Below, piece after piece: positions 1 through 5,335 of a DNA stretch of 6,166 nucleotides. The stretch covers positions 1-6,166 of the forward strand of contig JACRIR010000134.1 in the NCBI GenBank assembly GCA_016215705.1, in the 5' to 3' direction. Below the pieces are notes generated by a model. That model was not told where the DNA came from. It saw only the letters and a list, made by a program, of their open reading frames with translations, and ran no database searches. The DNA comes from Candidatus Poribacteria bacterium (lineage in GTDB: Bacteria > Abyssobacteria > SURF-5). The position numbers and the translations under genes are program-made. Numbering within the stretch: position 1 is the stretch's first letter; the number at the start of each line of letters is the position of its first letter.

Positions 1-146
1 AGGATAAAGTTATCGGTGAGTTGCTGCTCGATATACAACTCGAGTTCGAGCGTCGATAACTGTAATATCTCAATCGCTTGCTGCATCTTCGGGGTCAGTA
101 TCATCTGCTGTACTGTCCCCTGGACAAGCGTTTGTTGGAGTGCCAT
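1..146 (-). CDS. rpoN: RNA polymerase sigma-54 factor, N-terminal fragment (runs off left edge)
   Basis: Only the first 48 codons are present, read from an ATG at 146-144. They begin MALQQTLVQGTVQQMILTPK and continue MQQAIEILQLSTLELELYIE. This is the glutamine- and leucine-rich Region I of sigma-54, with the recognisable pattern 'L-TP-(K/Q)-(M/L)-QQAI-LLQLS-LEL'. In the family, Region I contacts core polymerase and the AAA+ activators, and it holds the open complex in check until ATP hydrolysis. The core-binding and DNA-binding (RpoN box) regions lie outside the window. The start is supported by AGAGG placed 4 nt before the ATG. The fragment ends near 'DNFI', where many homologues read 'NP-L'; this may be lineage variation. 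The gene is divergent from walJ and has a good sigma-70 promoter (195-223). The match is confident despite the short length because the motif spacing is characteristic. Confidence 0.88.
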   Translation of the reverse strand, partial: MALQQTLVQGTVQQMILTPKMQQAIEILQLSTLELELYIEQQLTDNFI

Positions 147-194
147 TTTCCTCTACCTGTTAATCCTCTAACCTCGCTCAGTTCTTTCGGTCTA

Positions 195-223
195 ATTTTA
201 CCGCATGTTCGGCCTTTTGTCAA
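195..223 (-). promoter_or_regulatory. Predicted sigma-70 promoter of rpoN
   Basis: On the minus strand a perfect -35 TTGACA (223-218) is followed, after 17 nt, by -10 TAAAAT (200-195). Transcription would start near 188, giving a leader of about 40 nt before the rpoN ATG at 146. The -35 box is one half of the palindrome that also forms the walJ -35 box. This is seen in the sequence only and has not been tested. Confidence 0.6.
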
Positions 224-229
224 TTGACA
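218..229. repeat. 12-bp perfect palindrome shared by the two divergent -35 boxes
   Basis: The sequence TGTCAATTGACA is a perfect inverted repeat. Its right half is the -35 hexamer of the walJ promoter and its left half, on the other strand, is the -35 hexamer of the rpoN promoter. It may simply be two abutting -35 boxes, or it may also be an operator or a mutually exclusive polymerase site. Confidence 0.7.
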
Positions 230-253
230 ATCACGCCGATTCGTTGCTATACT
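224..253 (+). promoter_or_regulatory. Predicted sigma-70 promoter of walJ and the downstream regulator
   Basis: Perfect -35 TTGACA (224-229), an 18-nt spacer and -10 TATACT (248-253). The expected start is near 260, leaving about 42 nt before the walJ ATG at 302. Because walJ and the PocR/AraC gene overlap, this promoter probably drives both. Confidence 0.65.
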
Positions 254-301
254 CCGGCCATAATCAACGCGTAAACCAGACTTTTCGAGCAGGTAAATTG
301 A

Positions 302-1102
302 ATGTCGGAATCTCCACGCGGTCATGGGATTGGGCTGCAAATGCTGGCCAGCGGCAGCTGCGGAAATTCCATCCTTGTTTCTTCACGAAATTATCACTTT
401 CTCATCGACGCGGGGCTCAGTTGCCGCGAGCTCTTGAGACGATTGGCGCAGGCGGGCCTGAGCCCCGGCGACGTCTCCGCTGTCATCATCACGCATGAAC
501 ATCAGGACCACATTCTCGGCGTCGGCGTGCTTTCGCGCCGGCACAAGATTCCGGTTTACATGAATGCCGCAACCCTCGATGCCGCGCGCTCGCACGTGGG
601 CGAGATACCGACGGCCCGAGTCTTTGTGACCGGTGACGCGCTCATCATGGGAGATTTGGCCGTTCAGACTTATCCCGTGCCTCACGACGCGTCCGAGCCT
701 ATCGGCCTCAGCATCCGGAATTCCGAAAGTCGCATAGGCATCGCGCTCGACATGGGATATCCGACAAAGCTCGTCAAGCACCGACTGAGCGAGTCAAACG
801 CGCTCGTTCTCGAATTCAACCACGAACCGGAAATGCTGCGGCAGTGTCAACGACCCTGGGAAATCAAACAGCGAATCCTCGGCAAGACCGGCCACATGTC
901 GAATGAGGCGGCGCTGGAGCTTCTGTGCGGGCTTGTGCACGATCAACTGCGCACAGTCGTTCTCGCGCACATCAGCCGCGAGGCGAATTCCGCGCAGCAT
1001 GCGCTCTCGATGGTCAAGACGCGTCTCGAAAGCATCGGCCGGGCCGACGTGGGTGTGTTCGTGGGCGACCAGGACACTATCGGAGAGCGAATTGAAGTCT
1101 AG
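302..1102 (+). CDS. walJ: WalJ/YycJ-family metallo-beta-lactamase-fold hydrolase (266 aa)
   Basis: This is a cytoplasmic metallo-beta-lactamase-fold protein of the YycJ/VicX/WalJ type, related to metal-dependent nucleases. After a short 14-residue lead it shows the family opening LASGSCGNSILV (15-26) and the metal-binding HEHQDH at 65-70. Further ligands are likely H128 (in VPHD), D150 (in ALDMGY) and H223 (in LAHIS, 221-225). The stretch LEFNHEPEMLRQCQRPW (170-186) followed by KQRILGKTGHMSNE (189-202) is diagnostic of this subfamily rather than of RNase Z or glyoxalase II. The length is usual for the family. The ATG at 302 has AGG at 291-293, 8 nt upstream; a start at codon 14 is possible but lacks a better ribosome site. 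In Firmicutes walJ sits with the walRK two-component genes and is linked to DNA double-strand break handling. Here it lies beside rpoN and overlaps a PocR/AraC regulator instead. The family call is firm; the substrate is unknown. Confidence 0.92.
   Translation: MSESPRGHGIGLQMLASGSCGNSILVSSRNYHFLIDAGLSCRELLRRLAQAGLSPGDVSAVIITHEHQDHILGVGVLSRRHKIPVYMNAATLDAARSHVGEIPTARVFVTGDALIMGDLAVQTYPVPHDASEPIGLSIRNSESRIGIALDMGYPTKLVKHRLSESNALVLEFNHEPEMLRQCQRPWEIKQRILGKTGHMSNEAALELLCGLVHDQLRTVVLAHISREANSAQHALSMVKTRLESIGRADVGVFVGDQDTIGERIEV
1082..1087 (+). promoter_or_regulatory. Ribosome binding site that fixes the TTG start of the PocR/AraC gene
   Basis: GGAGAG lies 4 nt before the TTG at 1092-1094, inside the last codons of walJ. 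It is the only well-placed Shine-Dalgarno sequence near the point where regulator homology begins, so it supports TTG rather than the far upstream in-frame ATG at 903. Confidence 0.6.
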
Positions 1103-2378
1103 TCCCGATCTGCCATTCTCGCTCTACCTTTCTCTCGCGAGCATCGCGGGCGTTCCCATAAAGTTTTGCGGCCCCGACGGCCGGCTACTGCCCGGCGCGC
1201 CGCCTCCGACTCCACTGACCGGTCCGTGCGCCGTCCTGAGCAAGGATGGAGCGTTCGGCGACATGTGCGCGAAGAGCCATGCCGATGCCGTCGCGATGGC
1301 TTTTGAACTGCGACGCCCCTACGTCTTCAACTGTCATATGAGACTCGCCGGATGGGCCGTCCCGATTCTCGAAAACGACGAGCCGCTGCCGGCTGCGATT
1401 CTCTGCGGCGGGGCATTTTTCGTCGAGCCCGATGTCGCAGTTGTGCGTTATATGGAACGCATCGCCGCCGCGCATGGCGTCGAGCCTGCCGCGCTGGCGC
1501 AGTCTCTCGATTCCGTAGCCGTGCTCCCGCGGGAACGAATGCGCGCTGTCGCCGAGTTCGTTTTTCGGTTGTCTGCGACTATTATGGAGAACGCCCACGC
1601 TGTCGGAACCCCTGTGCCTGTTTCGCGGGAGCCGCAAGGCGTTGTCCCGGCTACGCCGCTTATCTTCCCGCCGTCCCGGCGGAGCGAAACAAAGAAATCG
1701 AAACTCAAGCGCGGACAGGAACGCCAACAGCGGGGCGCCGAAGAAGAAATCGTTATCCTGCTGCGCAATCGCAGGCCCGAAGAAGCCTTGAGAAGGTTGA
1801 CAGATATTGTGATCGCGGGCAGCGGCGTATCCTCTGAAAAGGGGTTTGCTGCAAGCTTGCTCCTGGCCGAAACGTTCGCGCGCCTGCTCAGGATGCTTGC
1901 CCACGGCGGAGAAGTTCCGGCGAATCTGCGGCGTAGACAGGCGAATCTTGTAGAGGATGCGCTCAGAAAAGAATGGACGGATTCTCCCGAAGACGTCGAG
2001 CGCGCGTGCCGGAATTTCATCACGGTGGCCGAAGACGCGGCGAGCGCTCCGCGTCCCCAAAAAGTGAAAATGATTCAGCGATTCCTCGAGGCAAACCTCT
2101 CCCGAAAGCACACCCTCGGGTCGGTTGGCGAAAAATTCGGGTTGAAAGAAAAGGCGCTCAAAGCGCTCATGCTAAGGCATTTCAGGATGAGTTTTACCGA
2201 TTATGTCACCTCTCTGCGTGTGGCCGAGGCCCGGCGCTTGCTTCAATCGACTGACCTTACCCTTGGACAAATCGCGCATAAAACCGGTTTCAGCGACCAG
2301 AGCTATCTCACCAAAGTCTTCAAGTCTCAGCTCGGCATGACACCGACTGAATTCAGAAGTAAAGAGAATGATGAATGA
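1092..2378 (+). CDS. One-component regulator: PocR-type ligand-binding domain plus AraC-family HTH (428 aa)
   Basis: This is a probable cytoplasmic transcription factor. Residues ~7-155 fit a PocR-type sensory domain: 'IAGVPIKFCGPDG', then C46 (GPCAVL), C59 (FGDMCAKSH), C81-H82 (YVFNCHMRLAGWAVPI) and 'LCGGAFF' near 104-110. The spaced Cys residues and the CH motif typify this domain, which in PocR binds a small molecule or metal cofactor. A low-complexity linker (~185-215) and a helical region follow. The C-terminal ~100 residues form an AraC DNA-binding domain with two helix-turn-helix units: 'TLGSVGEKFGLKEKALKALM' from 341, and LTLGQIAHKTGFSDQSYLTK from 389 ending GMTPTEFR. The TTG start overlaps walJ by 11 nt and has GGAGAG 4 nt upstream; starting at the in-frame ATG at 903 would add 63 residues that are only the shadow of walJ. 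Co-transcription with walJ is likely. The inducer and targets cannot be read from the sequence. Confidence 0.85.
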   Translation: MKSSPDLPFSLYLSLASIAGVPIKFCGPDGRLLPGAPPPTPLTGPCAVLSKDGAFGDMCAKSHADAVAMAFELRRPYVFNCHMRLAGWAVPILENDEPLPAAILCGGAFFVEPDVAVVRYMERIAAAHGVEPAALAQSLDSVAVLPRERMRAVAEFVFRLSATIMENAHAVGTPVPVSREPQGVVPATPLIFPPSRRSETKKSKLKRGQERQQRGAEEEIVILLRNRRPEEALRRLTDIVIAGSGVSSEKGFAASLLLAETFARLLRMLAHGGEVPANLRRRQANLVEDALRKEWTDSPEDVERACRNFITVAEDAASAPRPQKVKMIQRFLEANLSRKHTLGSVGEKFGLKEKALKALMLRHFRMSFTDYVTSLRVAEARRLLQSTDLTLGQIAHKTGFSDQSYLTKVFKSQLGMTPTEFRSKENDE

Positions 2379-2385
2379 TGAATGG
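2366..2385 (+). repeat. Heptanucleotide direct repeat over the regulator stop codon
   Basis: GAATGAT occurs twice in tandem, followed by a third, partial GAATGG. The TGA stop of the PocR/AraC gene (2376-2378) lies inside it. Gain or loss of a unit would change only the last few residues of that protein. Confidence 0.7.
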
Positions 2386-2419
2386 AAAGGAGAAAGACCG
2401 GAACGAACGGGAAACCCCT

Positions 2420-2458
2420 GACTCGGACGTCATTCTGCCCGACTCGGATGTCATTCTG
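2420..2458. repeat. Two tandem 18-nt near-identical units in the regulator-EthD spacer
   Basis: GACTCGGACGTCATTCTG (2420-2437) recurs with one mismatch at 2441-2458, the two being separated by CCC, so the period is 21 nt. The second unit runs into the dispersed repeat described next. The spacer is not convincingly coding: the only in-frame ORF (2375-2557) is made largely of this repeat. Confidence 0.8.
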
Positions 2459-2476
2459 AGCGAAGCGAAGAATCTC
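2450..2476. repeat. Dispersed intergenic repeat of the 'GTCATTCTGAGCGAAGCGAA' type
   Basis: A 27-nt segment starting GTCATTCTGAGCGAAGCGAA and ending GAATCTC. From memory, this motif is scattered through intergenic DNA of many unrelated environmental bacteria and gives rise to spurious peptides containing 'DVILSEAKNL'. The part GAGCGAAGCGAAG is internally repetitive. Its function is unknown. The recognition rests on recall and was not searched. Confidence 0.6.
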
Positions 2477-2553
2477 AATCCAAAATCCAAAACAAAAAGC
2501 AGGCATCTGTCTCCGGCTGATCAGTCTGTTCAACATTATGGAGGAACTCATCC

Positions 2554-2907
2554 ATGATTAAAGTCATCTATTGTCTTCGCCGCAAAGCGGGCATGTCAAT
2601 CGAGGAGTTCCAGAAATACTGGCTCGGAACACACGCCGCTTTCGGCAAGAACATCGAGGGCGTCAAGCGATACGTGCAGGCCCATGCGCTCGGCGGAGAA
2701 CTACAGGAAATGCTCGCGGAGGGTCATCCTGCCGGCAAGAACGAACCATTCGACGGCGTCGCAGAACTCTGGTTCGATGAAGCTGACCTGCGCGAGCTTT
2801 CAGGCAAACCCGGCGGCCTCGCCGCCCTCATGGACGAAGCCAACTTCATCGACTTCGACCGGTCAGTCATCTTCCTGGCCAAGGAACACGTAATCGTCGA
2901 AAAGTGA
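2554..2907 (+). CDS. EthD-family dimeric alpha-beta barrel protein (117 aa)
   Basis: This is a small cytoplasmic protein of the EthD type, a ferredoxin-like dimeric alpha-beta barrel. The opening MIKVIYCLRRKAGMSIEEFQ followed by KYWLGTHAAFGK is the family signature 'RRKPGLS-EEF--YW---HA' (R9, R10, F19, W23, H27). The middle carries 'GVKRYVQAHAL' (36-46), and the acidic stretch 'FDGVAELWFDEADL' is where homologues have the second barrel motif. EthD proteins are accessories in ether degradation, and other members act in polyketide-type or small-molecule metabolism, so the exact reaction cannot be assigned. The start is well supported by GGAGG (2540-2544), 9 nt upstream. It lies 175 bp downstream of the regulator with repeats between, so it may be a separate transcript. 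No partner metabolic gene is visible. Confidence 0.88.
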   Translation: MIKVIYCLRRKAGMSIEEFQKYWLGTHAAFGKNIEGVKRYVQAHALGGELQEMLAEGHPAGKNEPFDGVAELWFDEADLRELSGKPGGLAALMDEANFIDFDRSVIFLAKEHVIVEK

Positions 2908-2976
2908 GTGTTCCTGATAGCAGAATGGCCGCAACCAGAAGGGAAATCAACGGGAACCGCCGATGCGCCGCCGGCT

Positions 2977-2996
2977 GGGCGCGATTCATTGCGCCC
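2977..2996 (+). other. Small GC-rich hairpin downstream of the EthD gene
   Basis: GGGCGC and GCGCCC form a 6-bp stem with the loop GATTCATT. There is no T-tract, so intrinsic termination is doubtful. It sits about 70 nt after the EthD stop, in the 187-bp spacer before the TPR gene. Confidence 0.3.
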
Positions 2997-3094
2997 TTGT
3001 AGGCGCCAATTCATTCGGACAACATGGCGGTACGGGATGCCCTGCAAAAGAATCGTGTGCTGACAATTATGGCAACCGGAGGACGGAACATCAA

Positions 3095-4060
3095 ATGAGC
3101 AAGAAAAAGAAACAGAATCGAAAAGATTCCGGCAAGTCGAAAAGAATCCCCACCCCGCCGGACCCTCGTCTTATGGAGAAGTCTCTTTCGGATATACATC
3201 GACATCTCGAAGGAAAACACTTTGAGTCGATAGACGAGACGAATGCCTATCTGAACAGCGTCATGAATTCAGGCGAGATTGAGGAGCCGACGCGTGCGTT
3301 GACTCAACTCGAGCAGGCGCAGGAACTGATGTATGAGGCATATGACTCAAAGGGTTCGCATCGAGTCAGGCTTGCAAGGCAAGCGCTTCAGATTTCACCC
3401 GATTGCGCGGACGCATACGTTCTTCTTGCCGAAGAAGCCGCCACGAGCCTGAAAGAGGCAGGAGACCTTTATGCTCAAGGGGTCGAAGCGGGGAAACGAG
3501 CTCTCGGACCGGAAATGTTCGAGGAAGATGTCGGGCATTTCTGGGGACTCATGGAGACGCGGCCATATATGCGTGCTCGCGCCGGCCTGGCCGCTTGTCT
3601 TTGGGCGATGGGGAATAGAGAAGAAGCCACGGAGCATTATGTGGATATGCTTCGCCTGAACCCGAACGATAATCAAGGGCTTCGATACGAGGCTGCAACA
3701 TGCCTTTTTGTTCTGCAAAAATATAAGGAACTCGAGAAGCTGCTCAATGACCATAAAGAGGGTTCCGCGATGTGGCTGTATAACCGCGCATTATTCGCGT
3801 TTGCGAAGTCCGGCGACACGCCGGAGGCGCAAAGATTACTCATCAAGGCAATGAACGCGAATCCCAATGTGCCTCTTTACCTCTTCGGCAAGAAGAAGAT
3901 GCCGAAACAAGAGCCTCACTTCTATGGAATGGGCGATGAGAACGAAGCCATTGTTTATGTGAGTGAGTGCATCGATGCATGGGTTTCGGTAGAAGGGGCT
4001 GTGGCCTGGCTGGCAAATAAAATAATTCAGAAGGGCGAGAGAGAGCAGCCCCGCAAGTAA
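3095..4060 (+). CDS. Tetratricopeptide-repeat protein resembling the ST7 family (321 aa)
   Basis: This is a soluble helical-repeat protein with no signal peptide and no membrane segment; its start MSKKKKQNRKDSGKSKR is strongly basic. TPR-like units are visible: 'YEAYDSKGSHRVRLARQALQ' (80-99) with 'ISPDCADAYVLLAEEAA', then 'ARAGLAACLWAMGNREEATE' (161-180) with 'HYVDMLRLNPNDNQGLRYEA', and 'QRLLIKAMNANPNVPLYLFG' (246-265). The C-terminal FYGMGDENEAIVYVSECIDA (277-296) followed by WVSVEGAVAWL resembles the end of ST7 (RGDSEAIAYAF..HW..IEGAL..L), and the order of the blocks also matches as far as I recall that family. A generic TPR scaffold is the safe call; ST7 membership is inference. The start is ATG 3095 with GGAGGA at 3078-3083; the longer in-frame start at 2963 would add 44 residues of unlikely sequence. 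The rarer-codon, more AT-rich texture than walJ may reflect a different history. Confidence 0.82.
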   Translation: MSKKKKQNRKDSGKSKRIPTPPDPRLMEKSLSDIHRHLEGKHFESIDETNAYLNSVMNSGEIEEPTRALTQLEQAQELMYEAYDSKGSHRVRLARQALQISPDCADAYVLLAEEAATSLKEAGDLYAQGVEAGKRALGPEMFEEDVGHFWGLMETRPYMRARAGLAACLWAMGNREEATEHYVDMLRLNPNDNQGLRYEAATCLFVLQKYKELEKLLNDHKEGSAMWLYNRALFAFAKSGDTPEAQRLLIKAMNANPNVPLYLFGKKKMPKQEPHFYGMGDENEAIVYVSECIDAWVSVEGAVAWLANKIIQKGEREQPRK

Positions 4061-4550
4061 GTGAAGCATTCCAGTAAATCCGAAGAACGCGCCGACAAAT
4101 CGCTGATAACCTTGGCGCCATACCAGCAAAAGCAGAGGGGTCAGACTTACGCATTGACAAAGCCAACACGTATGTGGAAATGGTCAAGGTCATCTCCTTC
4201 CTTGAAGAGAAACCAAGAAATCGACTGGAGAGAATACATTCTCGGACAAAGGCTACCGGCGAAATTCCAGAGAGACTGTGCAAGGTGTGCGAATATTTAC
4301 ACCTCGTAGAACGTGGCCAAGTCCCGACAACGGTGCAACTGAGGGTAAAATCTCTAATCGTGAATCTGGCCAATTCCCAAGGCCAAAAGACAAGAAAACA
4401 CAAGGCTTAGCGTTTGCACTTTTTGACAAAGCCGGATCCTCTCCGTATCCTGCGCTTCGCTGGATTCGCACTTTTCCGCCCCATCTCAGTCCCTGAACAC
4501 AACGAAAGACTATGAATCCCGAATCATCGTGAATCTCGTGTCAGGCAGGG
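4061..4550. other. 490-bp spacer with no convincing gene
   Basis: This stretch lies between the TPR gene and the 3' end of the HEPN gene. It contains repeat copy 1 (4128-4216) and a third exact occurrence of that repeat's core TTGACAAAGCC (4423-4433). It also has a motif GGGTCAGATAAG (4548-4559), similar to the repeat's GGGGTCAGAC opening, which abuts and enters the HEPN stop. A GTG-initiated frame of 78 codons (4174-4410) is open, but it has no ribosome site and no recognisable family, and its first part is the repeat itself. The segment 4514-4535 has three spaced GAATC words. No intrinsic terminator with a T-tract is evident, although the TPR and HEPN genes converge here. Confidence 0.6.
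4128..4216 (+). repeat. Copy 1 of an ~89-bp direct repeat flanking the MNT-HEPN cassette
   Basis: The segment opens with AAAAGCAGAGGGGTCAGACT, continues through CATTGACAAAGCCAACACGT and ends GAGAAACCAA. It aligns without gaps to 5336-5424 with about 12 mismatches by eye, roughly 87% identity, in the same orientation. Differences do not spare codons in any frame, so it looks non-coding. It may belong to a dispersed miniature element family. Confidence 0.85.
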
Positions 4551-4961
4551 TCAGATAAGTCCGCGCAAGGCGCTCAAGATTGAATCTCGCGCTCTGCCGG
4601 CAAGTTCGACGGCCTGTTCGGCCTCGGGCAAGGTGAGATCCGGGATATCTCCTGGATATCGAATATTGACTCCGTACGGGCTCAGAGCCCGAAGCTCCCT
4701 GAGCGATTGAGCCAAGGCCGGAGCGACTTGCGCGACGAGGTCGAGAATCTCAACTATGTCGTGCGTCTTTGGAAAGTCAACTTGATGATGAATAAGGAAG
4801 GCTTTCAAATATTTCTCGGCAGCCTGTTGGCAATGAAATCCCATGGCGCCGAGATAGGGAGAATGCTCCTCAAGCATGTGCTCGGCTAACCCAAAATCCT
4901 GTTCAGCCTTGTCGATCCATTGCTGGACAAACTCGCGTTTTGCCTCGTCAAGCGGCTTCAT
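4551..4961 (-). CDS. HEPN-domain protein, partner of the upstream MNT (136 aa)
   Basis: This is a small cytoplasmic four-helix HEPN protein. The start WIDKAEQDFGLAEHMLE (15-31) and the signature GFHCQQAAEKYLKAFL (41-56), followed by 'KTHDIVEIL' (65-73) and 'YGVNIRYPGD' (96-105), match the PF05168-type HEPN family. Such proteins are encoded with minimal nucleotidyltransferases and are treated as toxin-antitoxin or nucleotide-transfer modules. The RNase motif R-x4-6-H is absent: the only arginine before the histidines is R9, and no Arg-His pair has that spacing. Ribonuclease activity is therefore not supported, and this may be a nucleotide-binding HEPN that positions substrate for the MNT. The start ATG at 4961 has AAGG 6 nt upstream and overlaps the MNT 3' end by 14 nt, so the two are translationally coupled. 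It converges with the TPR gene. The family call is firm; the biological role is inferred from the pairing. Confidence 0.88.
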   Translation of the reverse strand: MKPLDEAKREFVQQWIDKAEQDFGLAEHMLEEHSPYLGAMGFHCQQAAEKYLKAFLIHHQVDFPKTHDIVEILDLVAQVAPALAQSLRELRALSPYGVNIRYPGDIPDLTLPEAEQAVELAGRARDSILSALRGLI

Positions 4962-5268
4962 AGATGACCTTGCCCGATTTGTTGGCGGGATAAGCTATTC
5001 CACCGATAATGCTTTTGGTCTCCTCAAAACGTTCGGTCGGCATCACGATCACATCGAAAGGATAACCAAGTCCCCGGAGCGCGTCACGCAGCCGCACACT
5101 CTCTGCGCGAACATTGCACGGCGAATCCTCCAGTATCAGGAGATCAATATCGCTGTCGCGGGTCATTCCGTCCGTGCCGGCGGAACCGAAAAGAATGATG
5201 CGATTCGGGTTGGCAACCGCCAATATCCGCCGCACTATCTCGTTGACCAACTCCTCATCGATACCCAT
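4948..5268 (-). CDS. Minimal nucleotidyltransferase (MNT), first gene of the MNT-HEPN pair (106 aa)
   Basis: This is a small cytoplasmic nucleotidyltransferase-fold protein. After one helix (LVNEIVRRILAVANP) it shows IILFGSAGTDGMTRDSDIDL (24-43): the GS pair at 28-29 and the metal-binding D40 and D42 (DSDID), with a third acidic residue D72 in 'YPFDVIVM'. The catalytic set is complete, so it should be active. In characterised HEPN-MNT systems the MNT is the antitoxin and neutralises the HEPN protein by adding AMP; whether this pair does the same is inference. The ATG at 5268 is chosen because GAGG lies 6 nt upstream (5275-5278). The longer frame from ATG 5313 has no ribosome site, and that ATG falls inside the predicted promoter spacer, upstream of the expected transcript start. 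The gene overlaps the HEPN gene by 14 nt. Confidence 0.88.
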   Translation of the reverse strand: MGIDEELVNEIVRRILAVANPNRIILFGSAGTDGMTRDSDIDLLILEDSPCNVRAESVRLRDALRGLGYPFDVIVMPTERFEETKSIIGGIAYPANKSGKVIYEAA

Positions 5269-5274
5269 AGATTT

Positions 5275-5278
5275 CCTC
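5275..5278 (-). promoter_or_regulatory. Ribosome binding site deciding the MNT start
   Basis: On the minus strand GAGG (within TTGAGGAAATCT) lies 6 nt before the ATG at 5268. The alternative ATG at 5313 is preceded by GCCATTT, with no Shine-Dalgarno match. Confidence 0.65.
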
Positions 5279-5304
5279 AATTCCACAGCGCGTGCCGTTT
5301 TCTT

Positions 5305-5333
5305 ATCATACATAAATGGCTTTGCAGAGTCAA
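5305..5333 (-). promoter_or_regulatory. Predicted sigma-70 promoter of the MNT-HEPN cassette
   Basis: On the minus strand -35 TTGACT (5333-5328), a 17-nt spacer and -10 TATGAT (5310-5305). Transcription should start near 5298, about 30 nt before the MNT start at 5268. The promoter lies just outside repeat copy 2, so the cassette carries its own expression signal between the two repeats. Confidence 0.65.
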
Positions 5334-5335
5334 AA

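Noticed and set aside
903-1091. 63-residue N-terminal extension of the regulator from an in-frame ATG
   Set aside because: It overlaps walJ in another frame, is rich in Arg/Ser as frame shadows are, and has no domain match; the TTG at 1092 has a proper ribosome site.
1185-2111. Long minus-strand open frame (308 codons) opposite the PocR/AraC gene
   Set aside because: It is the antisense shadow of a GC-rich coding gene. It has no recognisable family, and the opposite strand holds a clear two-domain regulator.
2375-2557. 60-codon ORF between the regulator and EthD genes
   Set aside because: Most of it is the tandem and dispersed repeats (peptide 'DSDVIL' twice, then 'SEAKNLN'), so it is a repeat translation rather than a gene.
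2977-2996. Rho-independent terminator after the EthD gene
   Set aside because: The stem is only 6 bp with an 8-nt loop and no T-run follows; kept only as a hairpin.
3843-4403. Minus-strand 186-codon open frame over the TPR gene 3' end and spacer
   Set aside because: Mostly antisense to the TPR gene, Ser/Arg/Cys-rich composition typical of a shadow, no domain seen.
4174-4410. 78-codon GTG-started ORF in the 4061-4550 spacer
   Set aside because: No ribosome site, no recognisable family, and its beginning is repeat copy 1. Differences between the repeat copies do not favour silent changes in this frame.
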